16,405 nt of DNA from JAENVU01 sp046598395 (GTDB taxonomy: Bacteria > Actinomycetota > Acidimicrobiia > IMCC26256 > JAENVU01). Below, piece after piece: positions 1-6,439 of the stretch (its first letter is position 1; each line of letters starts with the position of its first letter). The notes beneath the pieces were generated by a model. That model was not told the origin of the DNA, did no database searches, and was given only the letters and a program-made list of their open reading frames with translations. The DNA is taken from positions 1 to 16,405 of the forward strand of contig JBKJIQ010000021.1 in the NCBI GenBank assembly GCA_046598395.1, given 5' to 3'. Both the position numbers and the translations under genes were made by a program.

Positions 1-1
1 G

Positions 2-691
2 ATGCGCACCCAGATCTACGGCGAGCAGATCGCTGCGGTGAAGGCGCTCTTGGCCAAGTACCCCAAGGCGCATCCAAAGACGTGGATCGACGAGTGGAAC
101 ACCACGTTCACCAACGACCGCTACTTCTCCGTCAGCCCGTACGGCGCCGCGTACGTGACCAGCGCGCTGGACGCCATGCAGCAGGCGGGCCTGGATCGCA
201 GCGCGATCTTCTTGAGCGCGGGGAGTGAGACGGGGTCCCTGATTCAGCAGGATGGGACCCGCCCCGGCCCCGAGTACCGCGCGATGGCTTACTGGGCGGC
301 GCAGGCCAAGACCCGGCTGGCGATGTCCCTCTCACCCGATCAGACCACCGCCGATGCGAACGGCCGTGTCGGCGCCGTGGGTGCGACCGGGCCCACCGGG
401 CGGACAACGGTGCTGCTGTACAACTTCGCGCCGTTCGACCCAAGCGGAAACGACGGCAGAGTCGAGCCAACGAGCTTCCCCCATCCGGTCACATTGCACC
501 TCAAGGGGCTTCCGCGCGGTCGGTACACCTGGACGCGGTCGCTTACCGACAACGGGCACGCCGACAAGGTCGTCTCGCACGGAACCGTCCGCGGTCCGAG
601 TGCGACGTTGCGGTTCAGGCTCAGTCAGAACGCAATCAGACTGGTCACCCTATGCCGGGCCGGAAAGCCCTCGCACTGCACCGCACGCTGA
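2..691 (+). CDS. Glycoside hydrolase, GH39-like, C-terminal part (5' end outside window)
   Basis: Partial gene; the reading frame is open to the window edge, so the first ATG seen is probably internal. The visible 229 residues look like the end of a GH39-type (beta-xylosidase-like) TIM barrel. The motif WIDEWN at residues 28-33 resembles the strand that carries the catalytic nucleophile Glu in clan GH-A enzymes, here Glu31. It is followed by an alpha/beta stretch with PGPEYRAMAYWAAQ (about 88-101). From about residue 120 the sequence is beta-rich (TTVLLYNF, VTLHLKGLPRGRYTWTRSL), matching the beta-sandwich that follows the barrel in GH39 proteins. Two cysteines near the C-terminus (LCRAGKPSHC) could form a disulfide in an exported protein. 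The signal peptide would lie outside the window. Substrate cannot be told. Family call is moderately sure, specificity unknown. Confidence 0.6.
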   Translation: MRTQIYGEQIAAVKALLAKYPKAHPKTWIDEWNTTFTNDRYFSVSPYGAAYVTSALDAMQQAGLDRSAIFLSAGSETGSLIQQDGTRPGPEYRAMAYWAAQAKTRLAMSLSPDQTTADANGRVGAVGATGPTGRTTVLLYNFAPFDPSGNDGRVEPTSFPHPVTLHLKGLPRGRYTWTRSLTDNGHADKVVSHGTVRGPSATLRFRLSQNAIRLVTLCRAGKPSHCTAR

Positions 692-692
692 C

Positions 693-728
693 GGGCGTGC
701 GAATGCCCGCCGCCACCAGCTGCGGCGG
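693..728. terminator. Hairpins between convergent genes
   Basis: The 38-base gap between two convergent genes holds two overlapping inverted repeats. One has a 7-base perfect stem, 707-713 with 722-728, and an 8-base loop. The other pairs 693-698 with 703-708 around a GCGA loop and contains one G-T pair. They share bases, so only one can form at a time. There is no T run. A shared terminator is a reasonable inference from position. Confidence 0.35.
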
Positions 729-729
729 A

Positions 730-1191
730 TCACGGGCAACAGGTAGAACCCGTCGTGGACGGTACGGCGCCATCAAGACCGAACTCATCGATGTCGTCGT
801 GCTTCACGTACCACTCCCAGCGCTGCCCGTCCGGCGCTTCGAGCCACGTCTCGGTCTTCGCGGCGAAGCAACACGTGGTCTCCGCTACGTTGGTGGTCGC
901 GAGTCCCTCTGCCAAAAGCCGGGCATCAGCCGCGGCGACCGCATCGGCGCTCGCTACTTCGACGCCAAGGTGGTTCAGGGTCCCGGGCTCGCCCACCCCG
1001 GAGAACAACACGAGCTTGAGTGGCGGTGCCGCGATCGCGAAGTTGGCGTAACCCGGCTTCACCTTGACCGGGCCCGTGCCAAACATCTTCGTGTAGAAGG
1101 CGATGGCATCTTCGAGGTTGTCGACGTTGAGCGCGAGCTGGAGTCGCCCCGAGGCGGGGGCTTCGAGGTCAGGTGCAAGGGTGGTCGTCAT
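730..1191 (-). CDS. cadI: CadI/ArsI-type VOC (glyoxalase fold) metal/organoarsenical protein
   Basis: A 153-residue vicinal-oxygen-chelate protein. Family members include ArsI C-As lyase, which cleaves methylarsenite, and mycobacterial CadI, a cadmium-induced protein. The start RLQLALNVDNLEDAIAFYTKMFG and the block VKPGYANFAIAAPPLKLVLFSG are very close to CadI as I remember it. The likely metal ligands are Gln18, His74 and Glu126. ArsI has His at the first position while CadI has Gln, so CadI is the better name. The adjacent pair Cys107-Cys108 (ETTCCFA) matches the arsenical-binding pair of ArsI. A second pair, Cys151-Cys152, sits at the very C-terminus and is unusual. A GGAG motif lies 8 bases before the ATG. 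It diverges from arsR, which supports a metal or arsenic role. Family sure; cadmium versus organoarsenic specificity open. Confidence 0.85.
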   Translation of the reverse strand: MTTTLAPDLEAPASGRLQLALNVDNLEDAIAFYTKMFGTGPVKVKPGYANFAIAAPPLKLVLFSGVGEPGTLNHLGVEVASADAVAAADARLLAEGLATTNVAETTCCFAAKTETWLEAPDGQRWEWYVKHDDIDEFGLDGAVPSTTGSTCCP

Positions 1192-1349
1192 TTGCCGGGC
1201 TCCGTTCGTCGAATGTTCATCGATCGGTCATTGTTGAATCGACGTTGATCAATGTATAGTGTCGTATCGACGGATGTCAATATGATCATCGTCGTTGTGA
1301 CGCCAGTCGCACTACCAGGCAAGGCCCGGTGGGAGAACGAGAGGTTCTG
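1192..1349. promoter_or_regulatory. Divergent promoter/operator region, cadI and arsR operon
   Basis: On the minus strand, TTGACA (1280-1275) and TATACA (1258-1253) are 16 bases apart, a near-consensus sigma-70-type promoter reading towards cadI. On the plus strand TATGAT (1281-1286) is a plausible -10 box for arsR, with a poor -35. The two promoters face each other and nearly touch. A perfect 8-base palindrome TTGATCAA (1245-1252) sits at the expected cadI transcription start, and TGATCA recurs at 1283-1288. ATCGACG and TCAAT both recur 28 bases apart (1238/1266 and 1249/1277), which gives an imperfect direct repeat. An ArsR operator is the natural inference, but its exact extent is not proven. 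Confidence 0.6.
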
Positions 1350-1688
1350 ATGGACGTGAAGACAATCACTGCGTGCTGCGACGGCCTCCTGGCCGCGCCG
1401 CTCAGCGAGGCCGCGGCGGAAGATCTCGCCGCGGCCTTCAAGGTGATGGCCGATCCAGTACGCCTCCGCCTGCTGAGCATCGTTGCCGCGCGGGGCGAGA
1501 CGTGCGCGTGCAATCTCACGGCACCGCTCGGGAAGAGTCAACCGACGATCAGCCACCACCTTTCCGTCCTCACCGACGCGGGCTTGCTCCGCCGAGAGAA
1601 GCGCGGCAAGTGGGCGTGGTACGCGGTCATCCCAGAGCGGTTCGACGTGCTCCGCGACGCGCTCGGCGCAACGCCGGCCGCCGCGTGA
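1350..1688 (+). CDS. arsR: ArsR-family arsenite-responsive repressor
   Basis: A 112-residue winged helix-turn-helix repressor of the ArsR/SmtB family. The fold is seen in AAFKVMADPVRLRLLSIVAARG, then the recognition helix region SQPTISHHLSVLTDAGLLRREKRGKWAWYAV. Likely sensing cysteines are Cys9-Cys10 near the N-terminus and Cys52/Cys54 (ETCACNL). A paired N-terminal Cys plus one around residue 50-55 is the arsenite site of Corynebacterium glutamicum ArsR1, so arsenite sensing is likely. I chose the ATG at 1350 because GAGAGG lies 5 bases before it; a GTG at 1329 would add seven residues. It is the first gene of arsR-aquaporin-arsC and presumably represses its own operon and the divergent cadI. 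Confidence 0.9.
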   Translation: MDVKTITACCDGLLAAPLSEAAAEDLAAAFKVMADPVRLRLLSIVAARGETCACNLTAPLGKSQPTISHHLSVLTDAGLLRREKRGKWAWYAVIPERFDVLRDALGATPAAA

Positions 1689-1698
1689 ACCGCAACCG

Positions 1699-2403
1699 AT
1701 GAAACCACTTGCTCGCGCCGCGCTTGCCGAGTTTCTCGGAACGGCCTTCCTCGTGGCGGTCGTCGTGGGCTCCGGGATCATGGCGGTTCGCCTCTCCCCC
1801 GGCGACGTCGGGCTACAACTCCTGGAGAACTCCTTCGCGACCGCAGGGGGATTGGTCGCACTGATCCTCGCATTTGGTTCCGTGTCCGGCGCCCACTTCA
1901 ACCCCGTGGTCAGCCTCGTCGATTGGAAGCTCGGCGGCCTGTCGGTACGGGCGCTCGCGACCTACGTTCCTGCCCAGGTCGCCGGCGCGTGTTTCGGCAG
2001 TGTCATTGCCAACCTCATGTTCGACCTCGACGCCATCGAGATCTCCACCAAAGTGCGCAACGGCTCGGGACTCGGACTCGCCGAGGTCGTCGCGACGGTC
2101 GGATTGCTGCTGGTGATCTTCGGCTCCACGCGTGGCGGCAATGCGCACGCCACACCGTTCGCCGTGGGGGCCTACATCGGCGGCGCGTATTTCTTCACCA
2201 GCTCGACGAGCTTCGCTAACCCGGCCGTCACGATCGGCCGTACGTTGAGCAATACGTTCGCCGGAATCGATCCGGCGAGTGTCCCCGTGTTCGTAATAGC
2301 CCAACTTACCGGCGCGATCGTGGCCTACGTGCTGATACGCGCACTCTTTCCGCATTTCGACGCGACCACCGTGGTGGTCGCCCACGATCAGGAGACGCCA
2401 TGA
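1699..2403 (+). CDS. aqpS: MIP-family aquaporin, arsenite channel (AqpS-like)
   Basis: A 234-residue major intrinsic protein with six predicted membrane helices. The two pore loops carry HFNPVV (NPV at residues 68-70) and SFANPAV (NPA at 174-176). The Arg that normally follows the second NPA is Val177, so the usual aromatic/arginine filter is altered and the pore may be wider than that of a water channel. It lies between arsR and arsC. In Sinorhizobium meliloti, AqpS replaces ArsB and lets arsenite out after reduction by ArsC; the same role is inferred here. The ATG at 1699 is 10 bases after the arsR stop and has no clear ribosome site, so coupling to arsR is likely. The frame stays open far upstream, but that part lies over arsR. 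The gene end overlaps arsC by ATGA. Confidence 0.85.
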   Translation: MKPLARAALAEFLGTAFLVAVVVGSGIMAVRLSPGDVGLQLLENSFATAGGLVALILAFGSVSGAHFNPVVSLVDWKLGGLSVRALATYVPAQVAGACFGSVIANLMFDLDAIEISTKVRNGSGLGLAEVVATVGLLLVIFGSTRGGNAHATPFAVGAYIGGAYFFTSSTSFANPAVTIGRTLSNTFAGIDPASVPVFVIAQLTGAIVAYVLIRALFPHFDATTVVVAHDQETP

Positions 2404-2816
2404 CCCTCGACGCATCATTCGATCGACCCACCGTGCTTTTCGTCTGCGTCCACAATGCCGGTCGCTCCCAGATGGCGGCTGCCCTCTTGTCCAAGCACGC
2501 GGCCGGACGGGTGGATGTGCGCTCCGCGGGGAGCGCACCCGCCGACACGATCAATCCGGCGGTGCTCGCGGCAATGCGAGAACTCGAAATCGACATCGCG
2601 GCCGAGACGCCCAAGCTGCTCACAGAAACGGCGGTACGCGAAGCCGACGTGGTGATCACGATGGGGTGCGGCGACGCCTGCCCGTTGTATCCCGGCAAGC
2701 GGTACCTCGACTGGGAACTCGACGATCCGGCCGGACACGACGTTGCGCACGTCCGCCCAATCCGTGACGAGATTGATCGCCGCGTACAGGCGCTGCTGGC
2801 CGAACTCATGACCTGA
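2400..2816 (+). CDS. arsC: Arsenate reductase, LMW-phosphatase type (likely mycothiol-coupled)
   Basis: A 138-residue enzyme of the low-molecular-weight tyrosine phosphatase fold that reduces arsenate to arsenite in the cytoplasm. The P-loop is CVHNAGRS, with nucleophile Cys16 and Arg22. The block MGCGDACPLYPGKRYLDWELDDP (88-110) holds Cys90 and Cys94 and the DWELDDP general-acid region. The Cys spacing differs from the thioredoxin-linked enzyme of plasmid pI258 (Cys82/Cys89) and fits the actinobacterial type in which mycothiol and mycoredoxin complete the cycle; this coupling is inferred. The start overlaps the aquaporin stop (ATGA), so the two are translationally coupled, as suits a reduce-and-release pathway. 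Only 15 bases separate its stop from that of the convergent gene. Confidence 0.92.
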   Translation: MTLDASFDRPTVLFVCVHNAGRSQMAAALLSKHAAGRVDVRSAGSAPADTINPAVLAAMRELEIDIAAETPKLLTETAVREADVVITMGCGDACPLYPGKRYLDWELDDPAGHDVAHVRPIRDEIDRRVQALLAELMT

Positions 2817-2831
2817 CGCCGTGCCGGGAAC

Positions 2832-3056
2832 TCAGGTCCCGACCCGAGGCAGGTGGCGAAGACCGGGGACGAGACCCGCCCGAGCGAGCATCCGCACCGC
2901 CCGTTCCGCCGCGACGTCGATCACGACGGCATCGCCCGGTTCCCGGTTGACGAGGAACGACACCATGCAATCCTCACACGCCGGAGTCTCCCGCATCACA
3001 CATTCATCGCAGCTAATGATCACCCGCCCACCCTCGCACGAGGGTGAGACCACCAT
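2832..3056 (-). CDS. Small four-cysteine protein of unknown function
   Basis: A 74-residue protein with two CxxC pairs: Cys16/Cys19 (SCDEC) and Cys27/Cys30 (ACEDC), which could bind zinc or an iron-sulfur centre, plus Cys7. The rest (MVSFLVNREPGDAVVIDVAAERAVRMLARAGLVPGLRH) looks like a compact helical tail. I have a vague memory of similar short proteins in actinobacteria but know no function. The start is uncertain. The ATG at 3056 has GGAGG directly against it, which is too close for a normal ribosome site. A GTG at 3053 has a better distance, and a GTG at 3092 lies inside the hairpin that ends the upstream gene. It follows the polysaccharide operon on the same strand but is separated from it by that hairpin. 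Confidence 0.65.
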   Translation of the reverse strand: MVVSPSCEGGRVIISCDECVMRETPACEDCMVSFLVNREPGDAVVIDVAAERAVRMLARAGLVPGLRHLPRVGT

Positions 3057-3066
3057 CCTCCCGAGC

Positions 3067-3115
3067 GAACTTGCGTCGTTTTCCCACCCCACAGGTGGAA
3101 AAGTGACGCAAGTTC
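3067..3115 (-). terminator. Long hairpin at the end of the polysaccharide operon
   Basis: Bases 3067-3077 and 3105-3115 form an 11-base perfect inverted repeat. Inside it TTTTCC (3079-3084) pairs with GGAAAA (3097-3102), and ACC (3086-3088) pairs with GGT (3094-3096) around a CCACA loop. That gives about 20 pairs. The outer arm overlaps the stop codon of the flavoprotein gene. No T run follows on either strand. A terminator or 3'-end stabiliser is inferred. Confidence 0.6.
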
Positions 3116-4469
3116 AGCGAGCGGGTACACCAGCGGCTGCGTCGAGCCTCTCCGCCGCCACCAGATCGATGATGCCCGCCTGAATGGCCCGCATCGCGTC
3201 CCGGCCGCTCCCGATCGCCTGGTCCATGTTGAAGTACTGCCATTCGCCGAATCGGCCAACGGTATGAATCCCCTGCTGCTGCAACCATTCCAGGATGGTG
3301 CGCACCGCTTCCTCGTGGTCGAGCGTATAAATCACGTAGGCCGGATTGATGGGAGCGACTCGTCCAACCACGATCTCATCATCGGGGCGCAAGATGCCCG
3401 CGGCCTGAAGGCCCGCGATGGTCTCGGCCACCAGATCCCGACCACTCATATCGCGATACGCGGAATGGGAGATCTCCGCCATGATCGATGAACAACCCTG
3501 CGGGACGAGCGTCGGGGAAAAGTTCATCGGGTAGCTAATCCGGTGGAACGTGAACCTGTCCTCGTGAAAGTAGACCCAGTGGTGATCTGAGATCGCTTCG
3601 CGCCGGACACCGAGCAACACCGTGTACACGGTGTTCCATTGCAGTCGGGCCGCAGCCTCCTTGACCCGTTCCGGCGCACCGGCCGTGAGTCGAGCCAACA
3701 CCGGCAGCGGCAACGACGAGATGAGCTCTTCGTACTCGAACACCTCGCCGGTGGTCGTCGTCACCGACTGCCGGGTCGGGTCGATCGCGGCAACCGCGGA
3801 ATCGAGGCGCACCCGAGTCGGATCAAGTGATGCCATCAACGCGCGCGGCAACGCTTCGATGCCACCTTCCACTGGATACCAGAACGACGAGTTCGGGCCA
3901 TATCGAATCGTCGGTGGTTCCAATGCTCCACGTATCGTCTCGGCCAGGTCGGGCACCGGTACGCGATCGGCAATCCAGCGGAAGTCCATCTGCTCTGGGG
4001 GCGTTGCCCAGACCCGCTCGTTGTACGGCAGGAAAAAGTGCTTGGCGATGCCGTCGCCAAACGTGGCGCGGGCCCATTCGGCAAAGTTGGCGGGGGGCGT
4101 CGCCGGCGGAACGCGGTGTGCCTCGATGAGTCCGAGTAGGCAGTCGGTGGCCACATCAACGGGAAGACCGTGGAGGCTGCCCTGGAACGGATATCCCGTG
4201 TAGACGTCGTGGCTGAACACCCATGAACTCCGGGTGTGGTCGTGATAGCGACCCTGCAGCAGGTCGTCACAAATCAGACGCGCCAGGTCGGGCTGTTTCG
4301 TAAAGAGAATGTGAATCGAGAGGTCGAACCCAAATCCGTCGTACCAATTGGTTCGACACAGTCCACCGACCCGTGACTCGCGTTCGAGAATCAGATAGTC
4401 GCGATCGGCGTGGTATGCGGCGCTGAGACCTGCGAGACCACCACCAAGGATGAGCGTGTCGGTCTTCAC
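3114..4469 (-). CDS. FAD-dependent UDP-galactopyranose-mutase/amine-oxidase-like protein
   Basis: A 451-residue flavoprotein. The N-terminus has the dinucleotide-binding fold TLILGGGLAGLSAAYH (5-20), with an acidic residue at the end of strand 2 (LILE, Glu29) and the second FAD motif RVGGLCRT (33-40). This set is shared by UDP-galactopyranose mutase, protoporphyrinogen oxidase and related oxidoreductases; overall it resembles the UGM/HemY-like proteins found in polysaccharide clusters. It is longer than typical Glf, so I do not assign glf. Its GTG start overlaps the stop of the upstream sugar transferase (GTGA), so it is co-translated in a glycan operon. A role in making or altering a nucleotide sugar or lipid-linked sugar is the best inference. 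Family fold sure, exact reaction unknown. Confidence 0.75.
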   Translation of the reverse strand: MKTDTLILGGGLAGLSAAYHADRDYLILERESRVGGLCRTNWYDGFGFDLSIHILFTKQPDLARLICDDLLQGRYHDHTRSSWVFSHDVYTGYPFQGSLHGLPVDVATDCLLGLIEAHRVPPATPPANFAEWARATFGDGIAKHFFLPYNERVWATPPEQMDFRWIADRVPVPDLAETIRGALEPPTIRYGPNSSFWYPVEGGIEALPRALMASLDPTRVRLDSAVAAIDPTRQSVTTTTGEVFEYEELISSLPLPVLARLTAGAPERVKEAAARLQWNTVYTVLLGVRREAISDHHWVYFHEDRFTFHRISYPMNFSPTLVPQGCSSIMAEISHSAYRDMSGRDLVAETIAGLQAAGILRPDDEIVVGRVAPINPAYVIYTLDHEEAVRTILEWLQQQGIHTVGRFGEWQYFNMDQAIGSGRDAMRAIQAGIIDLVAAERLDAAAGVPAR

Positions 4470-5161
4470 ACCGCGCCGGAGCCGCGCAGGATGGCGGGAA
4501 TCGTGCGGAGCATGATCCGAAAATCATTCCCAACGCTGCGGCTCTCGATGTATGCCAGGTCCTCGTCGGCCATCGACAATGCATTCGTGTTGTCGTCGCG
4601 CTTGCTGATCTGCCACAAGCCGGTCAGCCCCGGACGCACTGCACACCGCACCCGACGCAGTTCCGGATACGGCTCGAGCATGAACGGCAGCAACGGCCGC
4701 GGTCCCACGAGACTCATATCGCCGCGCAGGACGTTCCAGAGCTGCGGGAGTTCGTCGATGCTGGACCGACGCAAGAACTTGCCAAACGCAGTGACCCGCG
4801 GGTCGTTCTCGGACTTGCTGAGCACCCCAACCCGTTCCAGTTCTTCCACGCGAACGAGGTCGATCACCTTGGCTTGGTCCACCACCATGGTGCGGAGCTT
4901 CACCACTCGGAAGAGTGCTTCGTCACGGCCGTAGCGGTCTTGCCAGAAAAACGCGGGACCCCGTGAGGTGATCCGGACCACGAGTGCCGCGGCCAGGAGC
5001 ACCGGCGAGACCAAGACCAGCAGCACCGCGGAACCGACGACGTCGATCACCCGTTGCATGGCGTCGGTGACGGGTCGCGCGGGCGAGTCACGATAGGACG
5101 CGGTCACCCCAGGGCTCGCGGTGGGCGTGGAAGTGCGCTCACGGTACGCGTTCAACGCCAT
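4466..5161 (-). CDS. Polyprenyl-phosphate sugar-1-phosphate transferase (WcaJ/ExoY type)
   Basis: A 231-residue bacterial sugar transferase that moves sugar-1-phosphate from a nucleotide sugar to undecaprenyl or decaprenyl phosphate, the first membrane step of polysaccharide synthesis. One hydrophobic segment lies at 38-63 (RVIDVVGSAVLLVLVSPVLL). The family blocks follow: RGPAFFWQDRYGRDEALFRVVKLRTM (67-92), RRSSIDELPQLWNVLRGDMSLVGPRP (131-156, with the DELPQL and GDMSLVGPRP motifs) and RPGLTGLWQISKR (176-188). It is the short form with one N-terminal helix, not the five-helix WbaP type. I chose the ATG at 5161 because GGGGGA lies about 8 bases before it; upstream sequence in frame runs into the preceding gene. 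Operon with the GT9 gene (73-base gap) and the flavoprotein (overlap). Confidence 0.9.
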   Translation of the reverse strand: MALNAYRERTSTPTASPGVTASYRDSPARPVTDAMQRVIDVVGSAVLLVLVSPVLLAAALVVRITSRGPAFFWQDRYGRDEALFRVVKLRTMVVDQAKVIDLVRVEELERVGVLSKSENDPRVTAFGKFLRRSSIDELPQLWNVLRGDMSLVGPRPLLPFMLEPYPELRRVRCAVRPGLTGLWQISKRDDNTNALSMADEDLAYIESRSVGNDFRIMLRTIPAILRGSGAV

Positions 5162-5185
5162 GTTCCGATTCCCCCAACCGCGATT

Positions 5186-5199
5186 CTCTCCGAGGAGAG
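5186..5199 (-). other. Short hairpin in the intergenic leader of the sugar transferase
   Basis: CTCTCC (5186-5191) and GGAGAG (5194-5199) form a 6-base perfect inverted repeat around two bases, inside the 73-base gap between the GT9 and sugar transferase genes. It could tune translation or mRNA stability. It is small, so chance is possible. Confidence 0.3.
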
Positions 5200-5234
5200 C
5201 GAGGTCGCACCGTAGATGACGGCCACGGAGAGCG

Positions 5235-6413
5235 TCAATGGCGGCCCGCGGCAACGGCTTCGGCACGGAGGTCGTCCCATGCGGTGGCCACCATGTCGAC
5301 GCTGATCGCATCCATACAGTCTCGGTACCGATCGTCGCGTTCAAACCCCAGATTCAAATAGCCCTCGGGAATCATCGGCGAGGCCACACACCGTGTGTGA
5401 AGACCGAGCGGACCCCAACGAGTGCCGCTCGTGGGGCCATTGAGCGCAACCGTGGGCGTGCCCAACGCGGCCCCAACATGCATCACTCCGGTGTTCACGC
5501 TGATCACCCCGGCCGCAAATCCGAGCCAGATCAAACTCTCGCTCCACGTCCCCCCGGCGGCGTTGTGCGCGGTGATCCCATCACCGGTCCACGTGTCGAC
5601 GAGTGCCTGGGTGACCGCAACATCGCCGGGCCCCCCGGTCAACACGATCTCGAATCCGCGGGCTTGGAGCAGCCCTGCGAGTACGCGCCATTTCGCGATG
5701 GGCCACGACCGCTCCTCGAAGTTGGCACCACCGGGCCAGAGATGCAGGATCACGTAGGGCGATTCGAGCGGAGATGCCGACCCCGCGGGGATCGATAAGT
5801 TCGGTGGCGCCGTTGATTCGATTTCGAGTGCCGCGAGCAGGCGGCGATCATTCTCAACCTCGTGCTGACGGCGATGGTCAACCACGACGTCGTGTCCAAG
5901 GTGACGATGCTGGCCCGAAGTGCGCAAGCCCACCGTCACCGCCGCACCCGAGAGGTTCGCGAGCACAGCATCAAATCGACGCCACGCACTCAAGTCGAGG
6001 ATCACCTCACAGTGCTCGGCGCGGACTGCGCTCACCGCAGACCACACCTGGCGGACCGGGAGTTCCACGACCGCGTCAGGCACCGTGAGCATGCGAGCGA
6101 AACTCGCGTTGTTCGCCGTCACGAACAGCACGATCCGGGCGTCGGGACGAGCGGCCCGCAGATCGTCGAGGACCCCCGTGGCCACCACGGTGTCGCCGAT
6201 TCCGGCCGTGATCAAGATGCCGATGGTGTGCCAGTTGGACGGGACCGGGCGGGGCCGACGGAGCCGTCGCCGCAGCCCAAACGTGGCCACCACCGGTATC
6301 CCCACGTACCGATCGATGAACTTGAGGCGCGGGTTCCCGCGGTCGGATTGCAGCTGATCAGGACGAGACACCGGGGCATTCTTGCAGCCACACGGCGGAT
6401 CAGCGTCCACCAT
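5235..6413 (-). CDS. Glycosyltransferase family 9 (heptosyltransferase-like)
   Basis: A 392-residue GT-B fold glycosyltransferase of family 9. Signs are the N-terminal nucleotide-fold start IGILITAGIGDTVVATGVLDDLRAARP (64-90), the second-domain start VILHLWPGGANFEERSWPIAKW (221-242) and the donor site SVNTGVMHVGAALGTPTVALNGPTSGTRWGPLG (305-337), equivalent to the usual T/D-x-G-x-x-H-x-A-A-L motif. About 60 residues precede the core, including KFIDRYVGIP, a segment often seen before GT9 domains. The organism seems to lack LPS, so a heptose or other sugar would go to a wall or exopolysaccharide; the sugar is unknown. AAGGG about 8 bases before the ATG supports the start. It is the first gene of the leftward glycan operon and only 26 bases from the divergent start of the next gene. 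Confidence 0.85.
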   Translation of the reverse strand: MVDADPPCGCKNAPVSRPDQLQSDRGNPRLKFIDRYVGIPVVATFGLRRRLRRPRPVPSNWHTIGILITAGIGDTVVATGVLDDLRAARPDARIVLFVTANNASFARMLTVPDAVVELPVRQVWSAVSAVRAEHCEVILDLSAWRRFDAVLANLSGAAVTVGLRTSGQHRHLGHDVVVDHRRQHEVENDRRLLAALEIESTAPPNLSIPAGSASPLESPYVILHLWPGGANFEERSWPIAKWRVLAGLLQARGFEIVLTGGPGDVAVTQALVDTWTGDGITAHNAAGGTWSESLIWLGFAAGVISVNTGVMHVGAALGTPTVALNGPTSGTRWGPLGLHTRCVASPMIPEGYLNLGFERDDRYRDCMDAISVDMVATAWDDLRAEAVAAGRH

Positions 6414-6424
6414 CGCCTGACCCT

Positions 6425-6430
6425 TAGGCT
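6425..6430 (+). promoter_or_regulatory. -10 box TAGGCT for a leaderless transcript
   Basis: TAGGCT fits the TAnnnT form of the actinobacterial -10 box. It ends 9 bases before the ATG at 6440, so transcription would start at or next to the start codon. There is no purine-rich ribosome site, in keeping with a leaderless mRNA. Confidence 0.5.
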
Positions 6431-6439
6431 GACCGGTTC

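Noticed and set aside
652..1248. Plus-strand frame of 198 codons opposite cadI
   Set aside because: Shadow of a well-supported gene on the other strand.
1483..1698. Upstream extension of the aquaporin frame
   Set aside because: It overlaps arsR in another frame and reads as Arg-rich nonsense; MIP proteins begin close to the MKPLARAALAEFLGTA segment.
5162..5344. Upstream extension of the sugar transferase frame
   Set aside because: It overlaps the GT9 gene and is not typical of the family; the ATG at 5161 has a ribosome site.
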